From Xylophilus sp. Leaf220 (lineage in GTDB: Bacteria > Pseudomonadota > Gammaproteobacteria > Burkholderiales > Burkholderiaceae_C), in assembly GCF_001421705.1 (NCBI RefSeq), contig NZ_LMKO01000001.1, positions 486,170 to 550,169 on the forward strand: a stretch of DNA of 64,000 bases, read 5' to 3'. Positions 27,375 through 35,527 of the stretch are shown in pieces; the first letter of the stretch is position 1; every line of letters starts with the position of its first letter. Both the position numbers and the translations under genes were made by a program. The notes below the pieces were generated by a model. That model had not been told where the DNA came from. It searched no databases and saw nothing but the letters and a program-made list of their open reading frames with translations.

Positions 27375-27481
27375 ACGCAGCCGCCGGCGGGCCGCGGTTT
27401 CGCGTATCGTCGGCGGCTCGGCGCCCGCGGTGGGCGCCTCCGGCAGGCCGCTGGCGCTGCCCTTTCACACGAGGATTTCCG

Positions 27482-27709
27482 ATGGCGCGCGCGAACGACT
27501 GGGCCCAGAAGGTGTTGGCGATCGCCCGCGGCGGCAACACCGCCGCCGCCATCGCCCAGATCAAGGTGGCCCCCACGGTCAAGGACCTGAAGACGCTGCA
27601 GAAGGATGTGGTGGCCGCCAGGCTGCTGGGCCGCTGGCCCGACCTGGACACGGCCATCGCCGACAACCTGGACGCGCTCTCGGCACCGCGGTTGCACCGT
27701 TCGCCCTGA
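27482..27709 (+). CDS. small hypothetical protein
   Basis: 75-residue basic protein, mostly predicted helical (A-R-A-N-D-W-A-Q-K-V-L-A-I-A-R-G-G then A-A-A-I-A-Q-I-K-V-A-P). A good ribosome binding site (GAGG, 7 bp before ATG) and a gene-like amino-acid composition support coding. No signal peptide, membrane helix or known motif. I have a feeling of similarity to short uncharacterised Comamonadaceae proteins but cannot name a family. It sits alone between msrA and the hybrid kinase. Confidence 0.65.
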   Translation: MARANDWAQKVLAIARGGNTAAAIAQIKVAPTVKDLKTLQKDVVAARLLGRWPDLDTAIADNLDALSAPRLHRSP

Positions 27710-27722
27710 TTCCGCATCCGAC

Positions 27723-27772
27723 AGGGCTCCAGCCGGCGATCCGCGCCGACCTCCTGCTATCATTTAAGTAGC
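27723..27772 (-). repeat. 50-bp two-hairpin intergenic element, copy E
   Basis: Minus-strand orientation: GCTAC (27772-27768), seven bases, ATAGC (27760-27756), then AGGAGGTCGGCGCG...CGCCGGCTGGAG. Starts 13 bp after the small hypothetical gene and lies upstream of the hybrid kinase gene. Confidence 0.85.
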
Positions 27773-27939
27773 ATCCCATTTTCGGCGGTTGCACCGGGCG
27801 CACCGCCGCTCGCATGGGCGGGACAATATCCCACCCGCCGTACACCGTTGCGCAGACGACACTGCGGCACGCACGACACCCTTACCTGCCAGCGGCCCCT
27901 GCACGACGCTCGGGGCCCGTGGCATCCACAGCACGCTCC

Positions 27940-30600
27940 ATGAACGCCACCGCTTCTTCCGAACTGCCCTACGCCGACATCTTCGTCGGCCAGGGCGAGA
28001 TGGCCGACCTGATGCGCCGGCACGACTGGGCGGCCACCCCGCTCGGGCCGCCCGACCGGTGGCCCGAAGCGCTGAAGGTGGCGCTGCGGCTGATGCTCAG
28101 TTCGCGCTTCGAGATGTGGCTCGGCTGGGGCCCGGACGTGGCCTTCTTCTACAACGATGCCTACCGGCCGACGCTCGGCAACAAGCATCCCCATGCGCTG
28201 GCGGTCCCGACCCGGCTGCTGTGGTCGGAGATCTGGGAGTCGATCCGCGGCCGCATCGAGACGGTCTACCGGGACGGCACCGCCACCTGGGACCGCGCGC
28301 TGCTGCTGCTGCTCGACCGGTCTGGCTACTCGGAGGAGACCTACCACACGTTCTCCTACAGCCCCCTGCTGGGCGACAGCGGCAAGGTCGAGGGCCTCTT
28401 CTGCGCGGTCACCGAGGAGACCGACCGGGTGATCAGCGAGCGGCGGCTCGATTCGCTGCGGTTCCTGGCGTCGGGCCTGGTGGGCGCCGACACCCGCGCC
28501 CGGGTGCTGGACGCCGCCGGCGAGGCGATGGACCGCACCACCCGCGACATGCCGTTCTCGCTGCTGTATCTGTTCGACGACGCGGGCCGCGCCCACCTGC
28601 ACCGTGCCGCGGGCCTGGCCGCAGGGCACCGGCTGGCGCCCGCTTGCCTGGCGGACGGCGGCGCCGACGGGCTCTGGTCGCCGCAACGCGCGCTGGCCGG
28701 CGAGGCGTCGTACATGCTGCCCCTGCCGCCGCACGAGGACCTGCCCACCGGCGCCTGGGACAGGCCCGCCGCGCAGGTCCTGGTGGTGGCCCTGGCTTCC
28801 CGGGCCGGTGCACGGCCCACCGGCTTCCTGGTCGCCGGCGTCAATCCCCACCGGGCGCTGACCGACGACTACGCGGGCTTCCTCCGTCTGCTGGCCGGGC
28901 AGGTCGCAGCAGGCCTGACCAAGGCGGATGCGCTCGAAGCCAGCGCCGCCGAGCGCGACCGCACCCGGATGCTGTTCCGCCGGGCGCCCAGCTTCATGGC
29001 GGTGCTGCGCGGGCCGGAGCACGTCTTCGAGCTGGCCAACGAGTCGTACCAGCGCCTGGTCGGCCGCGCCGACCTCGAAGGCCGCACCGTGCGCGAGGCC
29101 CTGCCCGAGCTGGCCGGCCAGGGCCTGTTCGAGCGGCTCGACCAGGTCTACCGTTCCGGCGAGGCCTTCCACGGCCGCAACCTGCAGGTGATGCTGGAGA
29201 CCGCGGCCGGCGGGCCGCTGGTGGAGCACCACCTCGACTTCATCTACCAGCCGATCCTCGACGACCACGGCCTGCCGACCGGCATCTTCGTCGAGGGCTA
29301 CGACGTTACCGACAAGATGCAGGCCCAGTCGGCGCTGCGCAGCTTGAACGACCAGCTGGAGAGCCGCATCGCCGAGCGCACCCGCGACCTGGCCACCGCC
29401 CTCGACCAGCTGCGCGCCGAGTCGCAGGAGCGCGAAGCGGTGGAAGAGGCGCTGCGCCAGTCCCAGAAGATGGAGGCGGTGGGCCAGCTCACCGGCGGCA
29501 TCGCGCACGATTTCAACAACCTGCTGCAGGGCATCACCGGATCGCTCGACGTGCTGAAGCTGCGGCTGCAGCTGGGCCGCACCGAGAACCTCGACAAGCT
29601 GATCGCGGGCGCCATGGGCTCGGCCCAGCGCGCCGCGGGCCTGACGCACCGGCTGCTGGCCTTCTCGCGCCGGCAGCCGCTGCACCCGAAGCCGTTGCAG
29701 GTCAACCAGCTGGTCGCGCCGATGGAAGACCTGCTGCGCCGCACGATGGGCGAGAACATCCGGATCGAGCTGGTGCTGGCCGGCGGCCTCTGGACCACGC
29801 TGTGCGATGCCAACCAGCTGGAGAACGCGATCCTCAACCTGTGCATCAACGCCCGCGACGCGATGCCCGACGGCGGCATGCTGACGGTCGAGACCTCCAA
29901 CGCCGCCCTGGACGACGCCTACACCCACCGCCAGCGCGACCTCAAGGCCGGCCAGTACGTCTGCGTCAGCGTGACCGACACGGGGGCCGGCATGACGGCC
30001 GACGTGCTGTCGAAGGCCTTCGATCCCTTCTACACCACCAAGCCGATCGGCCAGGGCACCGGCCTGGGCCTCTCGATGATCTACGGCTTCGTCAAGCAGT
30101 CGCAGGGCCACGTCAAGCTCTACAGCGAGCCCGGCCGCGGCACCACCGCCAAGATCTACCTGCCGCGCCACCATGGCGTGGCCGCGGGGCCGGAGCCGGT
30201 GCCGCAGCTGCGCGACGATCACCGCAGCGAGGACGGCGAGACCCTGCTGGTGGTGGAGGACGAGCCCGTCGTGCGCGCCCTGGTGCTCGACCTGCTGCAG
30301 GGCCTGGGCTACCGCACCCTGGAAGCGCCCGAAGGCGCCGCCGCCCTGCGCATCCTGCAGGGCCCGCAGCGGGTCGACCTGCTGGTGACCGACGTGGGCC
30401 TGCCCGGCATGAACGGCCGGCAGCTCTACGACGCGGCCGTCGCCACCCGGCCCGGCCTCAAGGTGCTCTTCATGACCGGCTACGCCGAGAATGCGACCCT
30501 GGCCAACGGATTCCTGCAGCCGGGCATGGAGATGATCACCAAGCCCTTCGCCATGGAAAAGCTGGCCACCAAGATCCTCAAGATGCTGGGGAAGATGTGA
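27940..30600 (+). CDS. hybrid sensor histidine kinase (PAS-GAF-PAS-HisKA-HATPase-REC)
   Basis: 886-residue cytoplasmic hybrid kinase; no membrane segment seen. In order: an N-terminal PAS-like domain (W-G-P-D-V-A-F-F-Y-N-D-A-Y-R-P), a GAF-like region (about 170-320), a second PAS (F-R-R-A-P-S-F-M-A-V-L), a coiled coil, the HisKA domain with His523 in G-G-I-A-H-D-F-N-N-L-L-Q, the ATPase domain with N, G1 (D-T-G-A-G-M) and G2 (G-Q-G-T-G-L-G-L-S) boxes, and a receiver with phospho-acceptor Asp818 (V-T-D-V-G-L-P-G-M-N-G). The open frame reaches upstream to 27814, but the ATG at 27940 gives the usual start. No response regulator is adjacent. The stop codon lies within a long inverted repeat. Confidence 0.93.
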   Translation: MNATASSELPYADIFVGQGEMADLMRRHDWAATPLGPPDRWPEALKVALRLMLSSRFEMWLGWGPDVAFFYNDAYRPTLGNKHPHALAVPTRLLWSEIWESIRGRIETVYRDGTATWDRALLLLLDRSGYSEETYHTFSYSPLLGDSGKVEGLFCAVTEETDRVISERRLDSLRFLASGLVGADTRARVLDAAGEAMDRTTRDMPFSLLYLFDDAGRAHLHRAAGLAAGHRLAPACLADGGADGLWSPQRALAGEASYMLPLPPHEDLPTGAWDRPAAQVLVVALASRAGARPTGFLVAGVNPHRALTDDYAGFLRLLAGQVAAGLTKADALEASAAERDRTRMLFRRAPSFMAVLRGPEHVFELANESYQRLVGRADLEGRTVREALPELAGQGLFERLDQVYRSGEAFHGRNLQVMLETAAGGPLVEHHLDFIYQPILDDHGLPTGIFVEGYDVTDKMQAQSALRSLNDQLESRIAERTRDLATALDQLRAESQEREAVEEALRQSQKMEAVGQLTGGIAHDFNNLLQGITGSLDVLKLRLQLGRTENLDKLIAGAMGSAQRAAGLTHRLLAFSRRQPLHPKPLQVNQLVAPMEDLLRRTMGENIRIELVLAGGLWTTLCDANQLENAILNLCINARDAMPDGGMLTVETSNAALDDAYTHRQRDLKAGQYVCVSVTDTGAGMTADVLSKAFDPFYTTKPIGQGTGLGLSMIYGFVKQSQGHVKLYSEPGRGTTAKIYLPRHHGVAAGPEPVPQLRDDHRSEDGETLLVVEDEPVVRALVLDLLQGLGYRTLEAPEGAAALRILQGPQRVDLLVTDVGLPGMNGRQLYDAAVATRPGLKVLFMTGYAENATLANGFLQPGMEMITKPFAMEKLATKILKMLGKM

Positions 30601-30713
30601 GAGAACCTACTGCGCAGCCCGATTGAGCGCCTGCGGTCCTCACCGTACTGCAGTACGGCTCCGGTCCTCGGCGCACACTCGGGCTTGCTCGCTACGGTTC
30701 TTTCACATCTTCC
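30590..30713. repeat. long imperfect inverted repeat spanning the kinase stop codon
   Basis: Two arms of about 61 and 63 nt (30590-30650 and 30651-30713), roughly three quarters identical, meeting at the perfect palindrome CCGTACTGCAGTACGG. The outer ends are GGAAGATGTGA and TCACATCTTCC. The left arm includes the last codons and TGA of the hybrid kinase gene. An RNA copy would form a very long hairpin between the kinase and helicase genes. Confidence 0.85.
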
Positions 30714-30764
30714 GTTGCGGCTGAGACGCTCGTCTGTTTACGCATTCCTTTCAAGAAATTTTCC

Positions 30765-32141
30765 ATGTCCTTCGACGCTCTCGGCCTGTCCGCCTCTCTC
30801 GCCCATGCGGCCAGCACCCGGGGGTTCGGCGAACCCACGCCGATCCAGGCGGCCGCGATCCCGGCGGTGCTGCAGGGGCGGGACGTGCTGGGCATCGCGC
30901 AGACCGGGTCGGGCAAGACGGCGGCGTTCGGCCTGCCCCTGTTGCAGATGCTGCAGGACGCGCGGGGCCGCTATCCGCAGGAGGCGCCGCTGCGGTTGCG
31001 CGGCCTGGTGCTGGTACCGACGCGCGAACTGGCGGTGCAGGTGGGCGACGTGCTGCGCGGCCTGGCGCACGGGCTGCCGCACCGCACCAAGATCGTGGTG
31101 GCCGTGGGCGGCGTGTCGGCCAACCCGCAGATGATGGCGCTGCGCGGCGGCGCCGACCTGCTGGTCGCCACACCGGGCCGCCTGCTCGACCTGCTGGAGC
31201 AGAAGGCCCTGCGGCTCGACGCGGTGGTCACCCTGGTGCTGGACGAGGCCGACCGGCTGCTCGACCTGGGCTTCGCCGAAGAACTGCAGCGCATCCTGGC
31301 GCTGCTGCCGGCCGTGCGGCAGAACCTGTTCTTCTCCGCCACCTTCCCGAAGGAGGTCGATGCGCTGGCCGCCGCCCTCCTGCGCGAGCCGTTGCGGGTC
31401 GAGATCGTGCCCGCGCCCGGCAGCGCGCCGGCCATCGTGCAGCGCGCCATCCAGGTCGACGCCTCGCGGCGCACCCAGTTGTTGCGCCACCTGGCGAAGC
31501 AGGAAGGCTGGGGCCGCGCCCTCGTCTTCGTCGCCACCAAGTACGCCGCCGAGACGGTCGCCGACAAGCTCTACAAGAACGGCGTCTTCGCCACCGCGTT
31601 CCACGGCGACCTGAGCCAGGGCGCCCGCAGCCAGGTGCTGGCCGAGCTAAAGGCCGAGCGCTGGGACCTGGTCGTCACCACCGACCTGGCCGCCCGCGGC
31701 ATCGACATCGCCCAGTTGCCGGTGGTCGTCAACTACGACCTGCCGCGCTCGGCCGTCGACTACGTGCACCGCATCGGCCGCACCGGCCGCGCGGGCGAGA
31801 ACGGCCTGGCGGTGAGCTTCGTCAGCGCGGAGACGGAAGCGCACTTCCGCCTGATCGAGAAGCGCCAGGGGCAGCCGGTGCCGCGGGAGCAGGTGGCGGG
31901 GTTCGAGCCGGGGGAGGTGGCGCTGCCAAGCGCACCGGAAGGCGCCGGCCCGCGCGACCCGGCGGCACCGGGCAACGGTGGCGTGAAGGGGAAGCGCCCG
32001 AGCAAGAAGGACAAGTTGCGGGCCGCGGCTGCGGCGTCATCCGGTGCGGATGGCGACAGCGACGAGCCGGCGAAGGACGACTCCGCCGACGACGGCGGGT
32101 ACGCGCCGAGTGCGGAGCGTTCGGCGCGGAACGCCAGGTGA
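30765..32141 (+). CDS. rhlE: DEAD-box ATP-dependent RNA helicase, RhlE type
   Basis: 458-residue RNA helicase. All motifs are present in order: Q motif region G-E-P-T-P-I-Q, motif I A-Q-T-G-S-G-K-T, Ia P-T-R-E-L-A, II D-E-A-D, III S-A-T, then A-R-G-I-D-I and H-R-I-G-R-T-G-R. The tail after about residue 385 is low-complexity, Gly/Pro/Lys/Arg then Ser/Asp-rich, as in RhlE proteins involved in ribosome assembly and mRNA turnover. The gene follows the long inverted repeat, whose hairpin would sit in its leader if transcription reads through from the kinase gene. Confidence 0.93.
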   Translation: MSFDALGLSASLAHAASTRGFGEPTPIQAAAIPAVLQGRDVLGIAQTGSGKTAAFGLPLLQMLQDARGRYPQEAPLRLRGLVLVPTRELAVQVGDVLRGLAHGLPHRTKIVVAVGGVSANPQMMALRGGADLLVATPGRLLDLLEQKALRLDAVVTLVLDEADRLLDLGFAEELQRILALLPAVRQNLFFSATFPKEVDALAAALLREPLRVEIVPAPGSAPAIVQRAIQVDASRRTQLLRHLAKQEGWGRALVFVATKYAAETVADKLYKNGVFATAFHGDLSQGARSQVLAELKAERWDLVVTTDLAARGIDIAQLPVVVNYDLPRSAVDYVHRIGRTGRAGENGLAVSFVSAETEAHFRLIEKRQGQPVPREQVAGFEPGEVALPSAPEGAGPRDPAAPGNGGVKGKRPSKKDKLRAAAAASSGADGDSDEPAKDDSADDGGYAPSAERSARNAR

Positions 32142-32175
32142 ATACGTCCAGGAACGCGGGAGCAGATCGTCTTTT

Positions 32176-32225
32176 GCTATAGTTTTAATAGCACACGGCC
32201 GGCGCTGAAAGCGGATTTGCATGGT
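32176..32225 (+). repeat. 50-bp two-hairpin intergenic element, copy F (diverged tail)
   Basis: GCTAT (32176-32180), seven bases, ATAGC (32188-32192), then CGGCCGGCGCTG; the right part of the second hairpin has diverged. Lies between rhlE and the IPTL-CTERM gene. Confidence 0.7.
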
Positions 32226-32310
32226 GCCAGGCCGCCTATCGCCCGGCGCCTCAATCAAGCTTTGCATGCAAGATAATTACGGTTATTACTTTAATTGACA
32301 CTTGCACCCT

Positions 32311-32997
32311 ATGAACATCCGGTCCGCACTCACCATTGCCGGCCTCGTCGCCGCCTCGACCGCCGCCCATGCCGTGACGTACAACGCGGCCTCTTCCGCT
32401 TACAACTCCACTGGGCCGTTCACCGTGTGCGACGGCGGCACGTGCCAGAACTACAGCACGGCGATGCAGATCACCGGCTTTTTCGAAACGGCCGCGCCCC
32501 TCCCAGCGAATCTGAACAACGCCGGCATCAGCGGCCTGGTCACCAACTACAGCTTCAACGACGGTATCGAGGCCTACCAGGCCGTTTCGCTGAATACGCG
32601 CAAGTTCCAGTTCAGTGCCACCACCAACGGCTCCGGCGTGCTGACGCAGGCCAACATCTTCGTGGAGAAATGGCTGTCCGGCGCCGCTCCACACGCGGTC
32701 AACGACCGGCTTGCGTATCTCCTCATGACCACCGGCGCATCCCAAGCGACTCGCAACGAACGCTGCACCACCATCGGCACCAGCCCGGCCGGCGCGCCCG
32801 ATTCCTGCACCGGCTTCGCCGGCGCTTCCGGCAGATCGACCGCCACCGGATCGGGTGTGAACTTCGTCGCGGCCGCAGCGCCCGCGGCCGGCGGCGTGGC
32901 ATCGATTCCTACCGTCACCGAGTGGGGCCTGATCCTGATGTCCGCAGCGCTCGCGCTGATCGGCCTCGCCACGCTTCGCCGCAGGACGGGCATCTGA
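32311..32997 (+). CDS. IPTL-CTERM sorting-domain secreted protein
   Basis: 228-residue protein with a signal peptide (M-N-I-R-S-A-L-T-I-A-G-L-V-A-A ... A-H-A) and a C-terminal sorting signal: S-I-P-T-V-T-E-W-G-L-I, a transmembrane helix, then L-R-R-R at the end. This is the three-part layout of the IPTL-CTERM domain (usual form IPTLSEWG; here V replaces L), proposed to be processed by an exosortase-like or similar envelope sorting enzyme. The central 150 residues are Asn/Ser/Thr-rich and unrecognised. Start is the ATG at 32311; a TTG three codons upstream is possible. No sorting enzyme is encoded nearby. Confidence 0.85.
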   Translation: MNIRSALTIAGLVAASTAAHAVTYNAASSAYNSTGPFTVCDGGTCQNYSTAMQITGFFETAAPLPANLNNAGISGLVTNYSFNDGIEAYQAVSLNTRKFQFSATTNGSGVLTQANIFVEKWLSGAAPHAVNDRLAYLLMTTGASQATRNERCTTIGTSPAGAPDSCTGFAGASGRSTATGSGVNFVAAAAPAAGGVASIPTVTEWGLILMSAALALIGLATLRRRTGI

Positions 32998-33004
32998 GCG
33001 GGCG

Positions 33005-33024
33005 GGGCGGCGCCGAGGCCGCCC
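33005..33024. terminator. hairpin between convergent IPTL-CTERM and PBP genes
   Basis: GGGCGGC (33005-33011) and GCCGCCC (33018-33024) form a 7-bp stem with a 6-nt loop in the 50-bp gap between two convergent genes. No T-run on either side, so it is a weak or rho-dependent end at most. Confidence 0.35.
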
Positions 33025-33047
33025 AGCGCAGCGCCGAATGCAAAGCC

Positions 33048-35402
33048 CTAGAACTCGTTCTCCCGCGGCGCGTTCGACGGCACCACCACCGCCGGCTCCG
33101 GCCCCAGCAACGGGCCGATGTTCTGCCGCGGTGACTGATCCCGCGGCGACTGTTCGGCGGGCGCGGCGTTCACCTCCACCGGGGCTACCGGGCGGCTGCC
33201 CATCTGCGGATCTGCCGCCACGCCCATCGGCCCTTCGCCGGTGCCGGCAGGCGGCCAGGCGCCGTTGCCGATCTGCTCGGGCGTCAGCGGCACCGGCTCG
33301 GCCGGTACGGCGGGCGGCGCGCGGGGCGCGTCCAGCACCGCGTCGCCGTCGAGGGCCTTGGCGCGAAGGGAGGCCTGCATGAAGTCGCCCACGATCGGCA
33401 ACGCGCTGCGGGCGCCCTGACCCCACGAGTCGGCCATGGTGATGCGGCTGTCGTTGAAGCCGACCCAGGCGCCCATCACCAGCGTCGGGTGGATCAGCAT
33501 GAACCAGCCGTCGGTGTTGTCCTGGGTGGTGCCGGTCTTGCCGGCGACGTCGCCGCGCACGCCCCAGCGCGAGCGGATCGCGCCGCCGGTGCCCTGGTCG
33601 ACCACGCCGCGCATCGCATCCAGCAGCGTCTGGGCGGCGGCCTGGGCCAGGGCCGGCTCGGGCACCGCGGGCTGGAACTGCTCCAGCACCTGACCGTTGC
33701 GGTCCTCGATCCGGTCGACCAGCATCGGCTCGATGTAGTTGCCGCCGTTGGCGATGCTGCCGTAGGAGGCGACCATTTCCTTCAACGTCACCGGGCTGGT
33801 GCCCAGCGCCAGGGACAGCACCTCGTCCAGCTTGCTCTGGCGCACGCCCATCGCCCGCGCGGTCTGCGCGACGTTGGCCGCGCCGACCCGCGCCATCAGC
33901 TGCGCGGTGATCGTGTTCTTCGAGTACGCCAAGCCGTCGCGCAGCGTCATCGGCTGGTAGCTGGGCTCGCCGCCGTCGCTGGGCCGCCAGATCTGGCCGC
34001 CGCCCAGATCGATCTCGACCGGCGAGTCCATCAGCGTCTCGTTGGGGCCGATGCCCTGGGCGAAGGCGGTGCCGTAGACGAAGGGCTTGAAGGTCGATCC
34101 GGGCTGGCGGCGGGCCTGGGCGACGTGGTCGAACTGGTCCTCCTCGAAGCCGCGGCTGCCCACCCAGGCGCGCACCTGGCCGTTGCGCGGGTCCAGCGCC
34201 ATGAAGCCGGCCTGCAGGCGGGATTTGTCTTCGCGCAGGGCCTGCATCGCGTCGGCGTCGGCCAGCACCTGCTTGATGGCCGCCGCGTCGTCGGCACCGG
34301 CTTCGCGGGCGGCCTTGTAGGGCGCGCTGTCGCGCAGCACCGCCTGCACCACCGGCTTGTTCGCGGTCCAGGCGCGGGGGCCCCACATCGCGGTGGCCGA
34401 CTTCTGCAGCTGGTCGGTCTGGCGCTGCACCGCGCGGTTGGCGAAATCCTGCAGCTTCGAATCGATGGTCGTGCGCACCTGCAGGCCGTCGGTGCCGATG
34501 TCGTAGCCGTTGCGGTCGGTCCAGTCGATCAGCCAGCGGCGCAACTGGCGGGCCAGGTGCGGCGCGGGGCCGACCGCCTCGGTCTGGCGCTCGAAATCGA
34601 CCTTCAGCGGCTGCTTCTGCAGCGCGGCCAGTTGCTCCGGCTGCAGGTGGTCGCGCTTGGCCATCTGGGCGAGCACGGTGTTGCGCCGTTCGGTCGCCCG
34701 CTGCGGGTTGGTGACCGGGTTGTAGTAGCTGGTGCCCTTCAGCATGCCGACCAGGGTGGCGCTCTGCAGCGGATCGAGCGTGGCGGCCGAGGTGTCGAAG
34801 TAGGTGCGCGCCGCCATCTCGATGCCGGTGGCGTTGTAGAGGAAAGGCACGGTGTTGAGGTAGGTCTCCAGGATCTCGTCCTTGGAGTAGGCGGCCTCGA
34901 TCTTCAGCGCGGTGATCGCCTCCTTGGCCTTGCGGTTGAGGCTGCGGGCGCGGCCGATCTCCTCCGGGTAGAGGTTGCGCGCCAGTTGCTGGGTGATGGT
35001 GGAGCCGCCCTGCAGGTCGCCGCTGACCGAGCGGAACACCGCGGCCACGGTGCGCTTGGGGTCGATGCCGTGGTGGTCGTAGAAGCGGTGGTCCTCGGTG
35101 GAGATGAGCGCGGCGACCACGTGCGGCGACACCTTGGCCAGCGGCACCCATTCGCGGTTGGCCCGCCGGAACTCGGCCAGCACCTTGCCGTCGGCCGACA
35201 GCAGCACCGCCGGCCGCTCGTCGCGCGCCTTGCGGATGTCGCCGATGCTGGGGGTGAACGGGATCAGCAGCAGCACGTAGAGCAGCACCAGCGCGGGCAG
35301 CAGGGCCAGGCTGATCCACGGATGCCGGCGCACGGCCAGCGCGGCGCGCCCTGCGACGGCGGCCAGCGCCGCCCACGAGCGGGAGAGGGGGTTGTTTTTC
35401 AC
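33048..35402 (-). CDS. class A penicillin-binding protein (bifunctional transglycosylase/transpeptidase)
   Basis: 784-residue cell-wall synthase. One membrane anchor (about residues 30-50), a GT51 glycosyltransferase domain with catalytic E-D-H-R-F-Y-D-H-H-G and G-G-S-T-I-T-Q-Q-L, then a transpeptidase domain with S-T-F-K (in P-G-S-T-F-K-P-F), S-K-N, and K-T-G-T. A 120-residue Pro/Ala-rich tail follows the catalytic domain. It lacks the UB2H domain of Escherichia coli PBP1b and the OB insertion of PBP1a, so I leave out a gene symbol. Divergent from the efflux operon with a 125-bp gap. Confidence 0.95.
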   Translation of the reverse strand: MKNNPLSRSWAALAAVAGRAALAVRRHPWISLALLPALVLLYVLLLIPFTPSIGDIRKARDERPAVLLSADGKVLAEFRRANREWVPLAKVSPHVVAALISTEDHRFYDHHGIDPKRTVAAVFRSVSGDLQGGSTITQQLARNLYPEEIGRARSLNRKAKEAITALKIEAAYSKDEILETYLNTVPFLYNATGIEMAARTYFDTSAATLDPLQSATLVGMLKGTSYYNPVTNPQRATERRNTVLAQMAKRDHLQPEQLAALQKQPLKVDFERQTEAVGPAPHLARQLRRWLIDWTDRNGYDIGTDGLQVRTTIDSKLQDFANRAVQRQTDQLQKSATAMWGPRAWTANKPVVQAVLRDSAPYKAAREAGADDAAAIKQVLADADAMQALREDKSRLQAGFMALDPRNGQVRAWVGSRGFEEDQFDHVAQARRQPGSTFKPFVYGTAFAQGIGPNETLMDSPVEIDLGGGQIWRPSDGGEPSYQPMTLRDGLAYSKNTITAQLMARVGAANVAQTARAMGVRQSKLDEVLSLALGTSPVTLKEMVASYGSIANGGNYIEPMLVDRIEDRNGQVLEQFQPAVPEPALAQAAAQTLLDAMRGVVDQGTGGAIRSRWGVRGDVAGKTGTTQDNTDGWFMLIHPTLVMGAWVGFNDSRITMADSWGQGARSALPIVGDFMQASLRAKALDGDAVLDAPRAPPAVPAEPVPLTPEQIGNGAWPPAGTGEGPMGVAADPQMGSRPVAPVEVNAAPAEQSPRDQSPRQNIGPLLGPEPAVVVPSNAPRENEF

Positions 35403-35527
35403 GGGCGCATCTTAGGCGTGCCAGGTAACGGAGATGTAAGGCACGCGGTGCCGGCCGGCGCCGCATGCGGGCGCGGACGGGGATTTGGTTTCACGCCGGC
35501 CGCCGTCTTCGACTAGATTGGCCGGCT

